Source: Blattamonas nauphoetae
Lineage: Eukaryota; Preaxostyla; Oxymonadida
Length of the DNA stretch: 64,000 nucleotides
NCBI GenBank assembly: GCA_033064195.1
Contig: JARBJD010000182.1
Location: 1-64,000 of the forward strand
Reading direction: 5' to 3'
The notes beneath the pieces are model-generated. The model searched no databases. It saw nothing but the letters and a program-made list of their open reading frames with translations, and was not told the DNA's origin. Shown in pieces: positions 47,560 through 59,880 of the stretch; the stretch's first letter is position 1, and each line of letters begins with the position of its first letter. The position numbers and the translations under genes were made by a program.

Positions 47560-48060
47560 AGGGGAAGTAGAAAGTTGGTTTGAATGAATAATTGAAGTAT
47601 AATTTACCGTTTGAGAGTGGGTTTATACACGAGAGGACACACTTACAAGAAAAATATGACCAGATTAAACATTTCCTCTGGCCACCGTCATATAACAAAA
47701 ATAGTGACAATGAATCTTCCTGAAGGAAAAAAGGAGGAAAATATTCAACAAGGAGACATGAAAAAAAGAAAACGAGAGAGTATTCGTGGACTACCGAAGT
47801 CTGGAGATTGAGAAAAGACTAAATATTGAATTTGAGATCTGTTCAATTGAGAAAGAGAATATCAGATTGCCTGGTAGACTATCTGATGTGTTCAAAGTCC
47901 GGTAGTTGACGAGACGTCCAGATTAGTTCAGAATGAATCGATTTGATTGTGAGACGAATCTATGTAAATTATCCAGTGTAAAGTTGAGGTCGAGTCGGAC
48001 AAAGAAACCGAAGAGATTTACCGATGAAAACATGTCGTGAACAAATTGTGTCGAGTGAAA
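47560..48060. other. Spacer downstream of RPS15A
   Basis: No gene seen in these 500 bp. Open stretches are under 70 codons with no family resemblance. Confidence 0.5.
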
Positions 48061-48063
48061 AAG

Positions 48064-49152
48064 TCAATCAGGATTTGTTTCCCGTATCTCTTCGAGGAAT
48101 GGAAGGAGTATAGACGCAAAAGAAGAACTTGATTGATGTAAAATGAAGGGCTTGGTTGAAAAAGATTCAAATAGTGCATCCAAAACTGCCGTCTGAGATG
48201 CTGGAGCAAGTTTGGAATCGTCGATTTCTGACGAGGAACAAGTTGTTTCAGTATTCAACGATGAAGTTTCTTCAATTAAAAAAGCGCTTGGGGACATGGA
48301 CGGTGAACCAGAACTTCTGAGAATTGACCCACGTCGAGATGGAGTGGCAAAATTTTCTTGCTTCAGATTTTGTGGAGAGTTTGTAGATTTGGAGGGATAG
48401 GGAGTATTGTGAAGTACTGATGGGCTAAGGGCAACAGGATCTGGTGTCGGAAGAGGTTCTTTTTGGATTGAGACTCATAAATTGTGAAAACGATCGAATG
48501 AGTACCTTTCCCTTTCTTTGGAAGAAAGACGGTGAAAAGAATCGTGGCAAAAGAAAAGTTAAGTCGAGCTTTAAATGATACTACAAATTCTGAGTTCAGA
48601 AAGAAGATACGAACTGAATCTTTCATTGAAATACGTTCGAACAAAGGAAGTGTAATCAGTTTTTATCTACACAAGATGATAAAAAGGAATATATAATACA
48701 TAGGGATAGTCTTGTATGCTCCAATCACTCGCAAGGTAGTTGAAATGGAGGACTCTTTGAAACCTTGAAAGAAGTGATTCATCTGAGAAAGAATCTCCAC
48801 GATCTTTGTCTGTTAACAAACTTCATGAGTGATGAAATCCGAAAAACAAATACCGTTTTCCGGATACTGGGTTGTATGTGAAATAAACTCCGAGTTTCGG
48901 ATCTGCGTTGTCTGAGCAATGCAAAGAGGAACTTGCTGTTGAAAAAGATGTTTCAATCTTAAAAAGATTCGAGAATTGGGCGTTGATGGCCGTGAGGACG
49001 TATTTCGGGCTCCGTCTGGTCATTGGCCCATATCGCCAAACAGGATTCAATTCGACGACAAGAATGAGACACATTGTTGTGTTCATCACATCAAGAACTG
49101 ATAGGTTCACGACTGACAAATGGATCCAAGGGATATAGCTGTCCAATGACAT
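48064..49152 (-). CDS. Unknown spliced protein divergent from CENP-I
   Basis: Family not recognised. Exon 1 (49152 to about 48853) reads MSLDSYIPWIHLSVVNLSVL, VVELNPVWRYGPMTRRSPKY and KLGVYFTYNPVSGK. Later exons give what may be a continuing beta-rich domain (RVLHFNYLASDWSIQDYPYV), then VVSFKARLNFSFATILFTVF. A Ser/Thr/Pro-rich tail (KEPLPTPDPVALSPSVLHNT) ends FLEEIRETNPD at 48064. The last intron (about 48477-48508, 32 nt) joins in frame, but the junctions between 48660 and 48850 are not settled. Start codons of this gene and CENP-I are only 26 bp apart, which supports both starts. The first exon has a hydrophobic NTTMCLILVVE strand, so a vWA-like fold is one possibility I could not confirm. 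Confidence 0.5.
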
Positions 49153-49178
49153 TTTGAGAAGATCCGCCCAGTATTAAA
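49153..49178. promoter_or_regulatory. 26-bp divergent intergenic region
   Basis: Entire space between the start codons of the unknown minus gene and CENP-I. It must carry both 5' ends or overlap with coding sequence. The only notable feature is a TATTAAA next to the CENP-I ATG. Confidence 0.6.
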
Positions 49179-52100
49179 ATGACTCAAGTTCAATCTCGAG
49201 AACAAACCATTGCGGATTTAACTCGAGAATCCAACGAGAATGGGCTTACTGACGGTCAAATTTCATCGGTCCTGGGATTGATTCGACTTCACCATGGTTC
49301 ACTTAGCATGGCACTTCTTCTTCATTTTTTTTCTCTTTCTCTAACCATATTCAGGCACTGCAAATCAAAAGAAATGGGTCAATCTCATGCGGCCGTCATT
49401 TTCGATTTCGTCATTAACCATTCTGGATGTTTGCAGTAGTCTTCACCAATTTCAAAGAAGCCTTCAAAAATCGCTCATCGAATGGGTTGTGATGTCAATG
49501 GATTTTTTAACAGATATCAAGCCTCTTCACAATCTCTATCAATTGTTTTTTCGATTCTTGGAAAACCAGAGCCTACGGTTCACTTCTCTTCATCTTGAGC
49601 ATCTACTTCCTTTGTACTTTTCTCGTATTTTAGATCGAGTGCCTGTCATATCCTCTTTTTGTTGACACGTAGATGCGATGTTCTCCCGTATCGAATCACC
49701 AAACTGTTTGAAGTTCCGTTTCATCATCTTGTCAGGCAATCGATCCTCTCACAAAATCTAGAAGATCCATCTCTCAATGCACTTGCCCACCTCTTCACAT
49801 TGTATGATAGTAAAGCTACTTGTCTACCACAAAGAAAAAAATCGCTTCAAAATGTCAAACCTTTCAAAAATCCCAATCGCCCTTGGTACAGCAGTACAAT
49901 GGAATTTAGACGTCAACTTATCCAAAACAGCCAAATTAATGATGAATATTCAGGGTTACTTCCTCGCCAACGCCCATTTACATTTCGTTCTTACGCTCTC
50001 TTCGAATTGACGCTCGGTGACATCCTTTCTTGCAAATCACAAATTGACTTAGTCAAAATCGCAAAAAATTATTCAAATGATGACTCTATGAATCTCCATC
50101 CTGCTGTTGATCTCTCAGAGATTGACAATCAGGGACAAAACGCTCCAACTCTTCCATCTCGTTCACGTGGGCGTCCCAAGCGACAACAAACAAAAGACTT
50201 ACTTCTACTGAATCAACTTCCTCGAAATGGATTGCTTCCGGACGATTTGAAATATCTGATAGATTCGCAGCAGATGATTAGAGAGAACATGGATCCGCTC
50301 CCCCAAACATCTCTCGCTGTCCAAGCGGAGAAACTTTCATTTTCTTTCCCTGTTCCAATGTCACACAGCTCTTATCTCTCTGAAGCACGAGTTAAACGAG
50401 CGACTCGACGAAGAAGAATTTACGAGAAAAATCGAAGCCCTTCCAATTCGGAAAACGATTTCACATCGATGGCGGATGACAGCGAAGTGTGTTCCTCTCC
50501 TCTTGACTCCATTATTAGGCGTCTCTCGACTCTGATTCTGGTTCTGGTGATCGTCGCTCTGCTTCACCGGGTCGAGAACGTGCTTCAGAGAAGGCCAAAC
50601 CGACCCCACTCGATTCGGTTGTGACCATTCGCGATCTTGCTCGCAATGCATCCACCCTTGTCTGGCCCGACTACTCAGCAGTCATCCTCCACGACCAAAC
50701 ATACCGCCACACACTCTCCATCTCGAACGACAGTTTGTTCCCTCTCTTCTTTGAGTCTTCAGGCCATCTTGTGAACCGAGTTCAGACAACAGTCACAACC
50801 ATGCTGAAGCAGAAACTCACTGGAGAGACAACATCTCTACAGTATCAATGCATCTTCCTCCTCTCCCTCCTCAACACAAACGAGTTCTTCCTCGAGTCTC
50901 CAATCCAAGACGACACTGTTCTTCTCAACTACATCCAAGTTTGTCCCCATCTTCATCATCGTCCCCTCAGACTTTCAATCCGTTCCAGTCAACATCGAGT
51001 GCTCCCCAACATCTGCGGATGACCGACGCCCTTCAGAGAAACCAAGGTGAGTTCAAAAGTGTCGAAGAGATGCTCTACCGCGTCTTCGGAACCGGTCGTG
51101 ACCCAACCACAAATCGAACCGTCCAGCATTTCCGAAGTATCACGAGATCAGTTCAAGTGTCCTCGCTCCTCTCGATGCGCTCGAAACTCATCATCGACAC
51201 ACTGCCCTCGCTCAAATGCATGTCCTTCACAGAGCTGTATCGGACTGTCCTCAAACCTTTCGTTCTTCAATACGGTCTCCACGCACTTCCTTCGTATCGT
51301 GGAGCAGATGACTTCTCACGAAGCGATATCTTCCAATCGTCACTGATCCACACACTCACCGATCTCCTCTGCACGTGGCTCGCTCAGGGTCTCTCTCCCT
51401 CTCTCAGCTCCATCAAAGACGGAAATGTATCAACCGATCATCTTAAGCTCACCGAGCACTCAACCGACGTTGTCAAATGGCAGGCTTCTCGTCAGTTCCA
51501 TCCGTCGTTCAACATCTTCTCCCAAATTCCGCTCATCCACATCCACGACACTCGCCGAACCTGCCACCAACTTGCTGGCTTCATCGAACGCTTCTGTCTT
51601 CTCGTTCTGTCGTCTCAGATCAGAGCAGAGCAAACCAACTCCACTGCTGGCACAGCTCACCCAATCCTTCCCGGAAAGCGCATCTCGTTCTTTCTCCTCG
51701 ACGCCTTTCTTTACTTCTTCGAGGAACTGTTCCGCGCCCACCTCAGCTACAACTCAGACATCATCCTCCACCCAAGCCCTCTCCTCGTGCTCGCCATCCT
51801 CTTCCACGGCGACCCCGTCATCTTCAACAGACTCCTCACTCTTCTCATCAGACTCCACACACACCTCACCAAAGGGACATCAACATTTCCGATCCCTTCT
51901 TCTGTCGTCAACACCTCCAAAGCGTATTACCACATCCTCCACTACTTCACCGAGAACACCGACGACAATAACAAAACCGTTTCGTCAGACATTGGATCGG
52001 AGCCTGGCTTGAAAATGGAGCAGAAGACACTCGACGACAAAATGTCCAAATGGAGTGCTAATCGGAAACCCAGCAGAGCAGACCATGTAAACCATCGTGA

Positions 52101-52380
52101 GCGGATCATTTCACATCTCGCTGAGATCCACGACGTCCCTCTCCACAGAAACCCTCGCCTGTTGTGGGAATCAATCGAGTTCGGACTCCTCTCTCTCCAT
52201 CCTCACCAGAACTCTCAACTTGCTTCTCAACAACTTCTGAAAGTTATATTCGGACTCACAATTGGAATTGTCCCTTCTCGAGTATGTGTTTTCACTTGTT
52301 TTGACCTTTCTTTGCAGATGGATCACCCGCTCTCGATCAACGTCCCATCACTCGAGGCACTCATCTTCGACAAGTGGTGA
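49179..52380 (+). CDS. CENPI: Inner kinetochore protein CENP-I (Mis6/Ctf3)
   Basis: CENP-I is a helical-repeat subunit of the constitutive centromere network (CENP-HIKM). The family's central region is clear once spliced: SLIEWVVMSMDFLTD, LHNLYQLFFRFLENQSLR, SSACHILFLLTRRCDVLPYR, ITKLFEV, NALAHLFTLYDSKA and FKNPNRPWYSSTMEF. These follow the vertebrate order W.V...D.I....LYGF....L...L...CHLLYLLTR...V.PFRVRKLLDL, LL.LYK and F.NSENLW. Five introns are needed: 49297-49354, 49578-49633, 50487-50518, 50939-50970 and 52282-52317. Removing them gives exactly 995 residues, somewhat longer than the animal protein. A low-complexity linker (about residues 330-420) separates the head from a helical C-terminal half (LLSMRSKLIIDTLPSLKCMS). 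The C-terminal half could not be matched by eye. Confidence 0.8.
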
Positions 52381-52517
52381 AACCTTTATTTCGTGTTATT
52401 TTTGGTTTTCTTCATTTGAAATGTTATTTTGCTTCGATGCTTTCATGAGATGAGAGTTAAAACAAGGAAAAACAAAGAGTATTATTTGTGTCCAAAGAAA
52501 GAAGAAGATGAGATGTT

Positions 52518-53171
52518 TCAATTGCGATCTCGATATGATCGATGGTATCCTCGGTTTCGATTATAGTCTCGGTAATGATCATCTCTCCTGTAGTTAGAAG
52601 AACGAAAGTTGCCATCTTTCTCTCTCTCCCGATATTCTCTTTCAGTATCTCCTCTTTCTGGATCAAATTTCTGTCGCTGATCATCACGTACCTGAAATAA
52701 GGAGTATTTAAAGCAGTATATGACATACTTGGCGTCCGCTCTTCCCCCGACCGTATTGTCTGTCTGGTGTGAAGCCAATGTCAAGATCAACACGAATTGT
52801 TCTATCTTCAAGTTTTGTTTGGTTGATATATCGGATCGCATTAATTGCAGAATCTCTATCATAATATCTGAGGAGAGGTATCGAGATGAAAGGTTGGGTG
52901 ATTGTTAATGGTAAGAATGGAGAGCAAACTCAACAAAACAAAATCCACAAGGTGTTTTCCTGATGGAATCTAGTCCCATGATAATTCGTTTGATGGTTCC
53001 TGCTTTTGAGAATAGCTCTGAGATGCGCTCTTCTCTTGTGTAATATGACAGATTTCCAATGTACACAGTTGATGATGTTTCCAATTTCTGATGTTGTTCT
53101 TCTCGAGAGAGTGGATTCTTGCGATCATAGTACTCAGTATCAACAGTGGTATCTCGGAAGAGGAAGGACAT
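52518..53171 (-). CDS. NCBP2: Nuclear cap-binding protein subunit 2 (CBP20)
   Basis: CBP20 binds the 7-methylguanosine cap of RNA polymerase II transcripts together with CBP80. The RRM is intact: [20 protein letters not shown] (RNP2), [20 protein letters not shown] (RNP1 with the G-F-C-F-V core), then [39 protein letters not shown] and a GKSGRQVRDD end, all diagnostic. The N-terminal tyrosine that stacks on the cap has a candidate in the EYYDRKN segment. Introns at 52868-52929 (62 nt) and 52692-52728 (37 nt) give 184 residues. The Arg/Asp/Tyr-rich tail ([20 protein letters not shown]) is typical. Its start codon is 29 bp from that of the DHHC gene. Confidence 0.97.
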
Positions 53172-53200
53172 GTTAGCACGAAAAAACAAAGGGCTTCACC
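53172..53200. promoter_or_regulatory. 29-bp divergent intergenic region
   Basis: All the sequence between the CBP20 and DHHC-acyltransferase start codons (GTTAGCACGAAAAAACAAAG then nine bases). No TATA box is visible. Transcription starts may lie inside the opposite gene. Confidence 0.6.
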
Positions 53201-54796
53201 ATGACTCCACAGAACCAGATTCTTTTTGGCATTTTTCTTGGAGTTGTTCTCATCCTCATTCTTTTGCAATGCTGCCAAAAAGGATCTGATCTTTCGTTCG
53301 CTCAAAAAGCGTACCGATTCCTCACATGTCAGAAGCCAAAAAAGCCTCTCATAGACAGTGAATCTAAAGAAAAGCGTTGGTATCAGAAACTGTGGTTCCT
53401 CATCTCTGGAGGAAAAAATCCGAGCACGCAGGTTTTTATTTCTATTCTCGTTTCTCTCACTCTCATCAACGCTTCTCTCGCCAATCAGTTCCTGTACCTC
53501 TTCTTGTCTTCTTCACTGATTGTATCGTGGTTTATTCTTGTGTATCCGAACGTTCCAAATAAACATTGTTCTTGGGCACTAAAGTATCTCACACATCCCA
53601 AACTCTATCTGTTCCTTCCTCAGGTACATTTGTATGTTCAACCTCGCCATGGCTGTCATTACATATCTCATCACCTGTTTTGTTAATCCCGGTTGGATCA
53701 CGAAAGAGTCCTTGCCTCTCAATTTTCGTTCTTTTCCATTCGACAACATCCTCTTCTCTGAATATAAAATATGTCCCCATTGTAACCTCCCACGGTCTGA
53801 AATGTTCCTTACTGTTCATATTCCATCACTATTTTAGTCCTCCTCGTTCCAAACATTGTCACGAGTGCAAACGATGTGTTTCAAAACATGATCATCATTG
53901 TCCTTGGTTCAACGTCTGTATAGGAGAGGAGAACTTTCGGTGGTTCCTTCTCTTCCTCATCATTAACCTTTTGGCTACTGTGATGATTGCATATTCCGCA
54001 ATTACCTGCATCCAAGTGTTCCTCGATCAGATTGGAGTAGTTAATCGAACAATTGTGGTCAAGGGGGAACTAATCCACTTTTCCTGGCGCAAACTCATCA
54101 TGTTTCTTCTTCAAGCAAAGACAGCGTTATCAATTCTGGTTCTCGTCAATGTCATCCTTGGTTCCAGCGTTCTCCTCTTCCTCAGCGCACAACTGTCAAG
54201 TGCCCTAAAAAATCAGACAACATATGAACAATACAAGGTCTTGCTTTCTTACTGTTTCATCGAACTTGTCTTTTGACACAATAATCGTCGTTCAGATCCA
54301 AATGATTGAAATGAATCGCTCAATTGCCAAACGCCTCCTCCAAGGTCACCCCGATGGTCTCGGCCTCAACACATCTAAGGTTGATGTTGATCAGTTGAAA
54401 GAAGACCTCAATTTGAAGATTGTCAACAAGTATAACAAAGGCCGTCGAAAGAATCTTGGAGAAGTGATCTTTCCTATCATCAATCGTCCTTTCTCCATCA
54501 GTGCGAGTGAATGCGAGCGTGGTGAAGATGGAAAGTTGAGACCAAAGCTCCCACCGCCTCCAACTGACCTGAAGGGAAGGACACCATTCCAGACGCTTAT
54601 TGATGCTCGCCGGAAGGCGAACGATGAACGAAAACAAAGAAAATTGGAGAAAGAAGCAGAGAAAGCAGAACAAAGGTTGATGAACATGAAAGCAAAGGAT
54701 GTGAGCAAGACCAAATCTAGCAAGGATGGGCTCGCTGGAGAAGCAGCGAAAGAACGGAGGCCAACCCAACGGATGAAAGCAGGCCAACGAAGGTGA
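53201..54796 (+). CDS. DHHC-type protein palmitoyltransferase
   Basis: Membrane enzyme that attaches fatty acids to protein cysteines, usually in the Golgi or ER. The cysteine-rich catalytic domain is complete: [40 protein letters not shown] and [10 protein letters not shown]. Four hydrophobic segments fit the family: [35 protein letters not shown] (perhaps two), [17 protein letters not shown] and [18 protein letters not shown]. The tail is Lys/Glu-rich and helical, ending RMKAGQRR. Introns at 53432-53488, 53542-53623, 53795-53837 and 54238-54295 give 451 residues. The third one splits the PRP of the cysteine-rich domain and the junctions restore family sequence. Confidence 0.93.
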
Positions 54797-55006
54797 ACAT
54801 TTGTTCTCAATGTTGAAGCATATCTTGTTTTTCACTTCACATTGACATCATCGAAGCCGATGAGAAGGGAGCCAGTCATGAGGTCGACCTAAACATATCA
54901 ACGCGATGGTCCACGTGAATTTGGATGTTCACATTCTTAATTTCGATTCATTTTCGATTTTCGATCATTTCCTTCGACAAAACCCTCTCTTTTTTAAAGC
55001 TGTGCA

Positions 55007-56849
55007 ATGCCTGCACTTTTGGTCCTTTTCCCCTCAAATCTCAACTTTTCCCTTGGAATCAACCTATATTCTTGGTTTGGCTTTATTTTCATCATTTCGT
55101 CAAAAATAGGACGGTGGGGTCAACTTTTCGTGGAATCACTTTCCTCCCGACAGGACCGAACTATATCACATATCGGTCTTTTTCTTTGTTTCAACCAACA
55201 CATTTCCCTCCTTTTTGTAATTAGAGTTTTACTACATGGGACGAAACAAAGAATTGAGAATCACTACAATGTCACACTATCGTTTTGGGTTAACCTGGAC
55301 GATGAACAGGTGTTCTTCTTCTCATTCTCAATATAATCTCTTATTTATTTATATTTCAGGTTTTAATTCTCAGATGGAATGAATCAGTCGAACAATTTGA
55401 CATTCTCTCATTCACTGATGAACAAGAATACCAGCGAATTTTGCAAAGTTTCTTCCTTCATTTTCATCTCCCTCCTTTGTTCACTCAGTCTATCATTCTG
55501 GAGAGTATTCAAAGGGAATGACACCCTTCCAGAAAATCGTGAACAGAAGTCCATCAACAAACACTCTTTGGACAAACCTCACAAACTGCATCATTCCTGT
55601 CCATGTATATTCTGTTCCTTTTTCATGATTTCTGGTGAAGATTACTCAACTAATGCCGGACACAGGACTTATTGACCCGACAACAGAACGCCTCGACCTC
55701 CAGTCCATCTCAAAGGAAGAACTCTCCAAAATGACCGACCAAGAGAAGGAAGCTTATCACCGCTTGCATGGCCAATACTTTTCACAATCAGCTGAGACTT
55801 CCGACGACCAACCACTCGAACTCGACCCCGACATGTTTCTGACCTCTCCAACAGCCTTCTCGCAATGGAAACGAAGGGCAGATAAAGTTGGAGAGACACT
55901 CTCAAAGTCATCTCTGACCTCATTCGCGCTTGAGATGCGTCTTGAGAGAGAAATACAAGAAATGGGCGGAACTCTCGATTATGTTGTCCCAACACAAAAA
56001 ATGGAGCGAGACGCTCCCGTCGAACACCACTACGCCGACCACTACCACCCCCTCCGCTTCACCCACATTTCAGCTGGCCCACCAACCCCGCTCTTCCAGT
56101 CGAAGGTGGTAGAGAAGTTCGGAGAAGCGGATTGGTTTGGCGCTCTCTTGGGCGAGATGCAGCTGTCGTTTGTGTGCTTCCTGTTGGGAGAATCGTGGCT
56201 GAGCACAGTCCAATGGAAGCGCCTGTTGAATGCGTTGTGCGAGTGGTGGTGTGAGAGCTCTGAAACCAGCGCACTCCGCGCCGAGAAGGGTCTGTCTCTT
56301 CTGACCACAATCCGCGCTCAACTCGAGTTGTGGGGTGGGGACGACCTCCGAGCGCCAGGTGACCGCCAGATCGAGGAAGAGATGCTGCTCGAGTCAGACG
56401 ATCAGTCACGAATGCTCAGCCGTCTTTCGGGTGAGTCGCCTGAGACTGGGCGTGCGAGGGATTTGAACGGACTCGACGGAAGCATCGTCCAGTCGTCACT
56501 TTCAGCTCTTCTCAGAGCTATCCACACAACTGTCGCCTCCCATCCGCCTTCGCAACTGCCTCCCGTTTGGCATCAGCTCAACTCAGCAGCGTTGGAGGTG
56601 GAACAGTGGACGAAAGAAAACCTGAACCCGACATTTCTTGATTTGGACACAGAAAGTTCAAAAACTGCGAAATATATCAATCCAATCACAAACAGGTTTG
56701 ATGAGGTGGGAGATGCGAAAACGGATTTCAACTTTGCTGTGGATGATGGAATGGACCAAATGATTGATTCTGATGATGAACAGGACCAACCGGAAGTCAT
56801 GACCGAAGAAGAGCTTGCAAGGCTGGGAATGTCATTCGATGAACTATGA
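55007..56849 (+). CDS. AAR2: U5 snRNP assembly factor AAR2
   Basis: AAR2 holds PRP8 during cytoplasmic maturation of the U5 snRNP. The N-domain reads MPALLVLFPSNLNFSLGINL, YSWTVGSTFRGITFLPTGPN, YITYR, matching the family's G.D...W.VG..F.GIK.IPPG.H.I.Y. The most diagnostic part is later: LGEMQLSFVCFLLGESWLST and VQWKRLLNALCEWW, equal to LGELQFAFVCFLLG...WKRLLNLLC in animals. Five introns are needed (55075-55109, 55176-55224, 55310-55359, a 41-nt one at about 55449-55489 and a 42-nt one at about 55598-55639). Removing them gives 541 residues in one frame. The acidic tail ends EELARLGMSFDEL. Family members are usually nearer 380 residues. The extra length is the acidic tail and a linker. Confidence 0.93.
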
Positions 56850-56917
56850 AATAGGGTCAGTATATCACTACGGAGGATTTTACTTCAAGAAAAAATAATT
56901 ATCGTTGAGTGATCAAG

Positions 56918-58272
56918 ATGTCTCTGTGTTTCTGTTTACTCACCCTAGCTTCTGCAAAAGTTTATTTTGCGGAAGAATTTGATAGTATCATCCGGCTTTA
57001 TTTCTCATGAAGCTTTCTTTTTCTTAATTATCTCAAGAAACATGGCGTTCAAGGTGGGTTGAATCAGCGACACAACAAACTAACATCTCTCTTGGTCGTT
57101 TTGGTTGGGATGCTGGAAGGTACTATGCAGACTGGGAGATGTCCATGGGTCTCAAACTCACAGAAGACAAAAAGAATTACATCATCTCCGCAAAACTCCC
57201 CGAAGAATTTGATAACGAAAATAAACCATTAATCTTTTCATACACCGTGAAGTGTGAAAGTGATCCAGGTCCCACTGGCTTATATATGCGTTTGTATTCA
57301 GAGAATCTGGACCAAACAAACCTCTCAAGTGCCGACCCATTTGAAATCGAATTTGGACCGGAATACGAAGGAATCGTGGGGGCAAGTCTTCATTTCTCGA
57401 TCCGAAGCAACGGAACATTGTATCATTTGAAAGAATCGTTCCATCTCCCAAAAGACGAATTCACACACATGTACACAATGATTCTTCGCCCAGACTGCAC
57501 ATATGAAGTGCGTGTTGATGATGAAATGAAGCTGAATGGAAGAATCCAAGATGATTTCCCTGGTATTCTTCCACCAAAAGAGGTTTACTGCATTCTATCT
57601 CATCTTTTCCAGATTCCTGATCCTGCTGCCGTTAAACCCTCAGATTGGGTTGACAATCCCGAAATTCCAGATCCAACCTATGTAAAACCAGAAAATTGGG
57701 ATGATCGACAAACTATCCCTGACCCAAAGCGTGCTACAAAGCCGCCAACGTGGGATTCTGATCCCCGCAACAAAGGAAAAGAATGGAAACAACCAGAAAT
57801 CTTCAATCCAAACTATATGGGACTGTGGAGACAGCGATACATCCCTAATCCAGAATACAAGGGCGATTGGGTTGCCCCAAACATCACGAATCCTGATTTT
57901 GATCGAATTCTCCAAAGCACTTATCGGCACAAGATCAACGTGATTGGATTGGATGTTTTTGCCCTCAAGGCCGGACCTATCTTCGACAATGTATTTTTGG
58001 GTGATGATTGGTTTGAATGGAGGGATTTTGCCAGCAAAACATTCATCGACATCAAGTCGAAGGAGAAAGAGGCCTATGAGCGATTGGAGAATGAAATCTA
58101 TCCAGAAATTGGAGCCAACTTGCGAACTCGACTTAAGCGGAAGGAGAGAGAGATTTCCGAGAAGTTGACGGAGAAGGAGAAGAGGGAGGAAGAAGAGAAA
58201 AAGAGGAAGGAAGAGGAGCTTAAGAAGAAGGCAGAGGAGGCAGAGAATTTCCCAGATGTTGATGAGTTGTAG
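56918..58272 (+). CDS. CALR: Calreticulin (ER lectin chaperone)
   Basis: Calcium-binding ER lectin that folds glycoproteins carrying a monoglucosylated glycan. It has a signal peptide (MSLCFCLLTLASA), a lectin N-domain (KVYFAEEFDKTWRSRWVES, GRFGWDAGRYYADWE, IFSYTVKCESD, GPTGLYMRLY), then the proline-rich P-domain with IPDPAAVKPSDW and IPDPTYVKPENW type-1 repeats and GLWRQRYIPNPEYKGDW type-2 repeats. The C-domain (FASKTFIDIKSKEKEAYERL) leads to a Lys/Glu tail ending VDEL, an ER-retrieval signal. The tail is more basic than the usual acidic calcium store. One intron at 56985-57037 (53 nt) gives 433 residues. Calnexin is unlikely because there is no transmembrane segment. Confidence 0.96.
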
Positions 58273-58476
58273 GAAGCGAGTATTTTTTGTAGAGAAGAGG
58301 CGCTTGCGTGTCACAACACTTGTTTATCATCCTTCCATTTTTCTTCATCCAAATCCATCATTTCACGAACTTTCGACTGAATATCCTTTTCAACGAAAGA
58401 GAGGCGTCAACATGGATGCACATAACGTAGAAGAATTTCCATTCAGAGAAAAATGATGAGTCTGAAGTGTTCAACC

Positions 58477-59612
58477 TCACTCTCTCCACCTATTTCCACA
58501 CACCGCACACGTGATAAACGTGGTCATAGGCTCATCAGCCGACCGAGTCTGCTGCTGCCTAAATGTGCACTTCTTCTGTCCACATTTCCCACATTTCCAG
58601 AAGTCGCTGTAAGTCCCTTCCATTTGTGTCCCGATTTTCGAATCCTCCAGCGCCTCCTTCATCCACATCTTTCGGTCCGCCTTCAGCTTTTCCGATGCCA
58701 GTTCCTGATACGACATCCTTCCAAACACGTCCGGGTCGAGCTGCCCCTCAACAAGGGCATGTGCGAAGGATGAGTCTCTGGCGAGTGCTTGAATGATTTC
58801 CAGTGTCTGAGTGTGATAGTCTGCCTGTGAGAAGGGATTTGGGATTGAGTCGAAGATGCCTATGGGAAGAGTGAGTGATTGTTAGGCAGTACCGTTTTCG
58901 ATTTGACGGGCGAGATCACGAAGAACTGATTCGTCCTCACTTGAGTGAAGTTTGAGTTTCTTGCAGATGAGATCACGTGATTTGACGCGAAAAACTGAGA
59001 AAATATCGAGAAAGAAATCATGCGAGGGAGATCGTCCGGATCAGGCCGGTCGGCCTTCGACGAAAAAACTTTCTTCTCGGAGCGCAAAGACGGCGATGGT
59101 GACGGTGTTGATTCCTCACGCTTCTGCTTGGTAATGGACGGTGTCGGACTTGGGGTGAGTCCAGTCGGGGGATGGTTATCTGAGTTGGATTTTTGTTCGG
59201 ATTGGGTTTGGATCTGGGTTTTCCACTTTGTCATGACATCCATGGCTAGCTTTTTGATTTTTTCATTTTGATTCTTCGTAAGTGTTCGAAGATACAGTCC
59301 AAATTTTGTGACCTGAATATATTGAGTGAGAAATGTCGTCAATTGGAAAATGTCCGGTTGGAGAATGGATATAGAGAAAGAGTGCGAAATACCTGTAAAA
59401 CCTCTGTTGTAATAGATGAGCGTTCCAAGTTTTGGAGTTTTTCTATGATGAGAGTCTCAGTCTAGAGGTGTTCGGATGGATTGCGGAATGTTGATGGATT
59501 GTTGTGACAGAGAGATAAAGAATGCAGGAAAAGATGAGACCGAAGGAAGCTGGGGAACCAATTTCTCCAATTCGTCTTTGATTGCATAAAGTTCATCACC
59601 CGTTAAATTCAT
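58477..59612 (-). CDS. TCEA1: Transcription elongation factor TFIIS
   Basis: TFIIS rescues stalled RNA polymerase II by triggering transcript cleavage. Domain I (helical bundle) reads VLQVTKFGLYLRTLTKNQNE, KIKKLAMDVMTKWKTQIQ. Domain II follows as FRVKSRDLICKKLKLHSSED, LARQIENGIFD and FGRMSYQELASEKLK. Domain III is the zinc ribbon KCGKCGQKKCTFRQQQTRSA, DEPMTTFITCAVCGNRW, including the catalytic Asp-Glu pair. Introns at 59462-59540 (79 nt), 59313-59392 (80), 58995-59119 (125) and 58860-58892 (33) give 272 residues. The 125-nt one is coding-like (Ser/Pro-rich) but must be removed to keep frame. The gene converges on calreticulin, with ends 205 bp apart. Confidence 0.95.
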
Positions 59613-59880
59613 CGACTGAAAACCTTGGTCGTGGTCTGATCGACGATAGCGTGGCCATTTGTGATTTCTGAGCTGTAAATGAGGAACAAATCAATTCACA
59701 TTCCCTATGAGTGCTATAAATTCTACTTCGCCACGTCGATAATACCCTTGTTCGTTCAGAAGTCCACTGTTTTGTGCGACCACGAAGCGAACATGACGCG
59801 AGTGAAGTGAAGAAATAAAAATAGAACAAGTCGAGCAAATATGAGAAAATAAAGAGAAAAGAGGCAAGTGTTGAAGGAGA

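Noticed and set aside
49600-49640. A 20-nt intron (GTACTTTTCTCGTATTTTAG) in CENP-I
   Set aside because: A 56-nt intron ending at the same acceptor keeps frame and gives a gap-free match to the CENP-I core, so the shorter one is unnecessary.
55440-55520. Apparent frameshift in AAR2
   Set aside because: A 41-nt pyrimidine-rich intron at about 55449-55489 explains the frame change exactly and restores family sequence.
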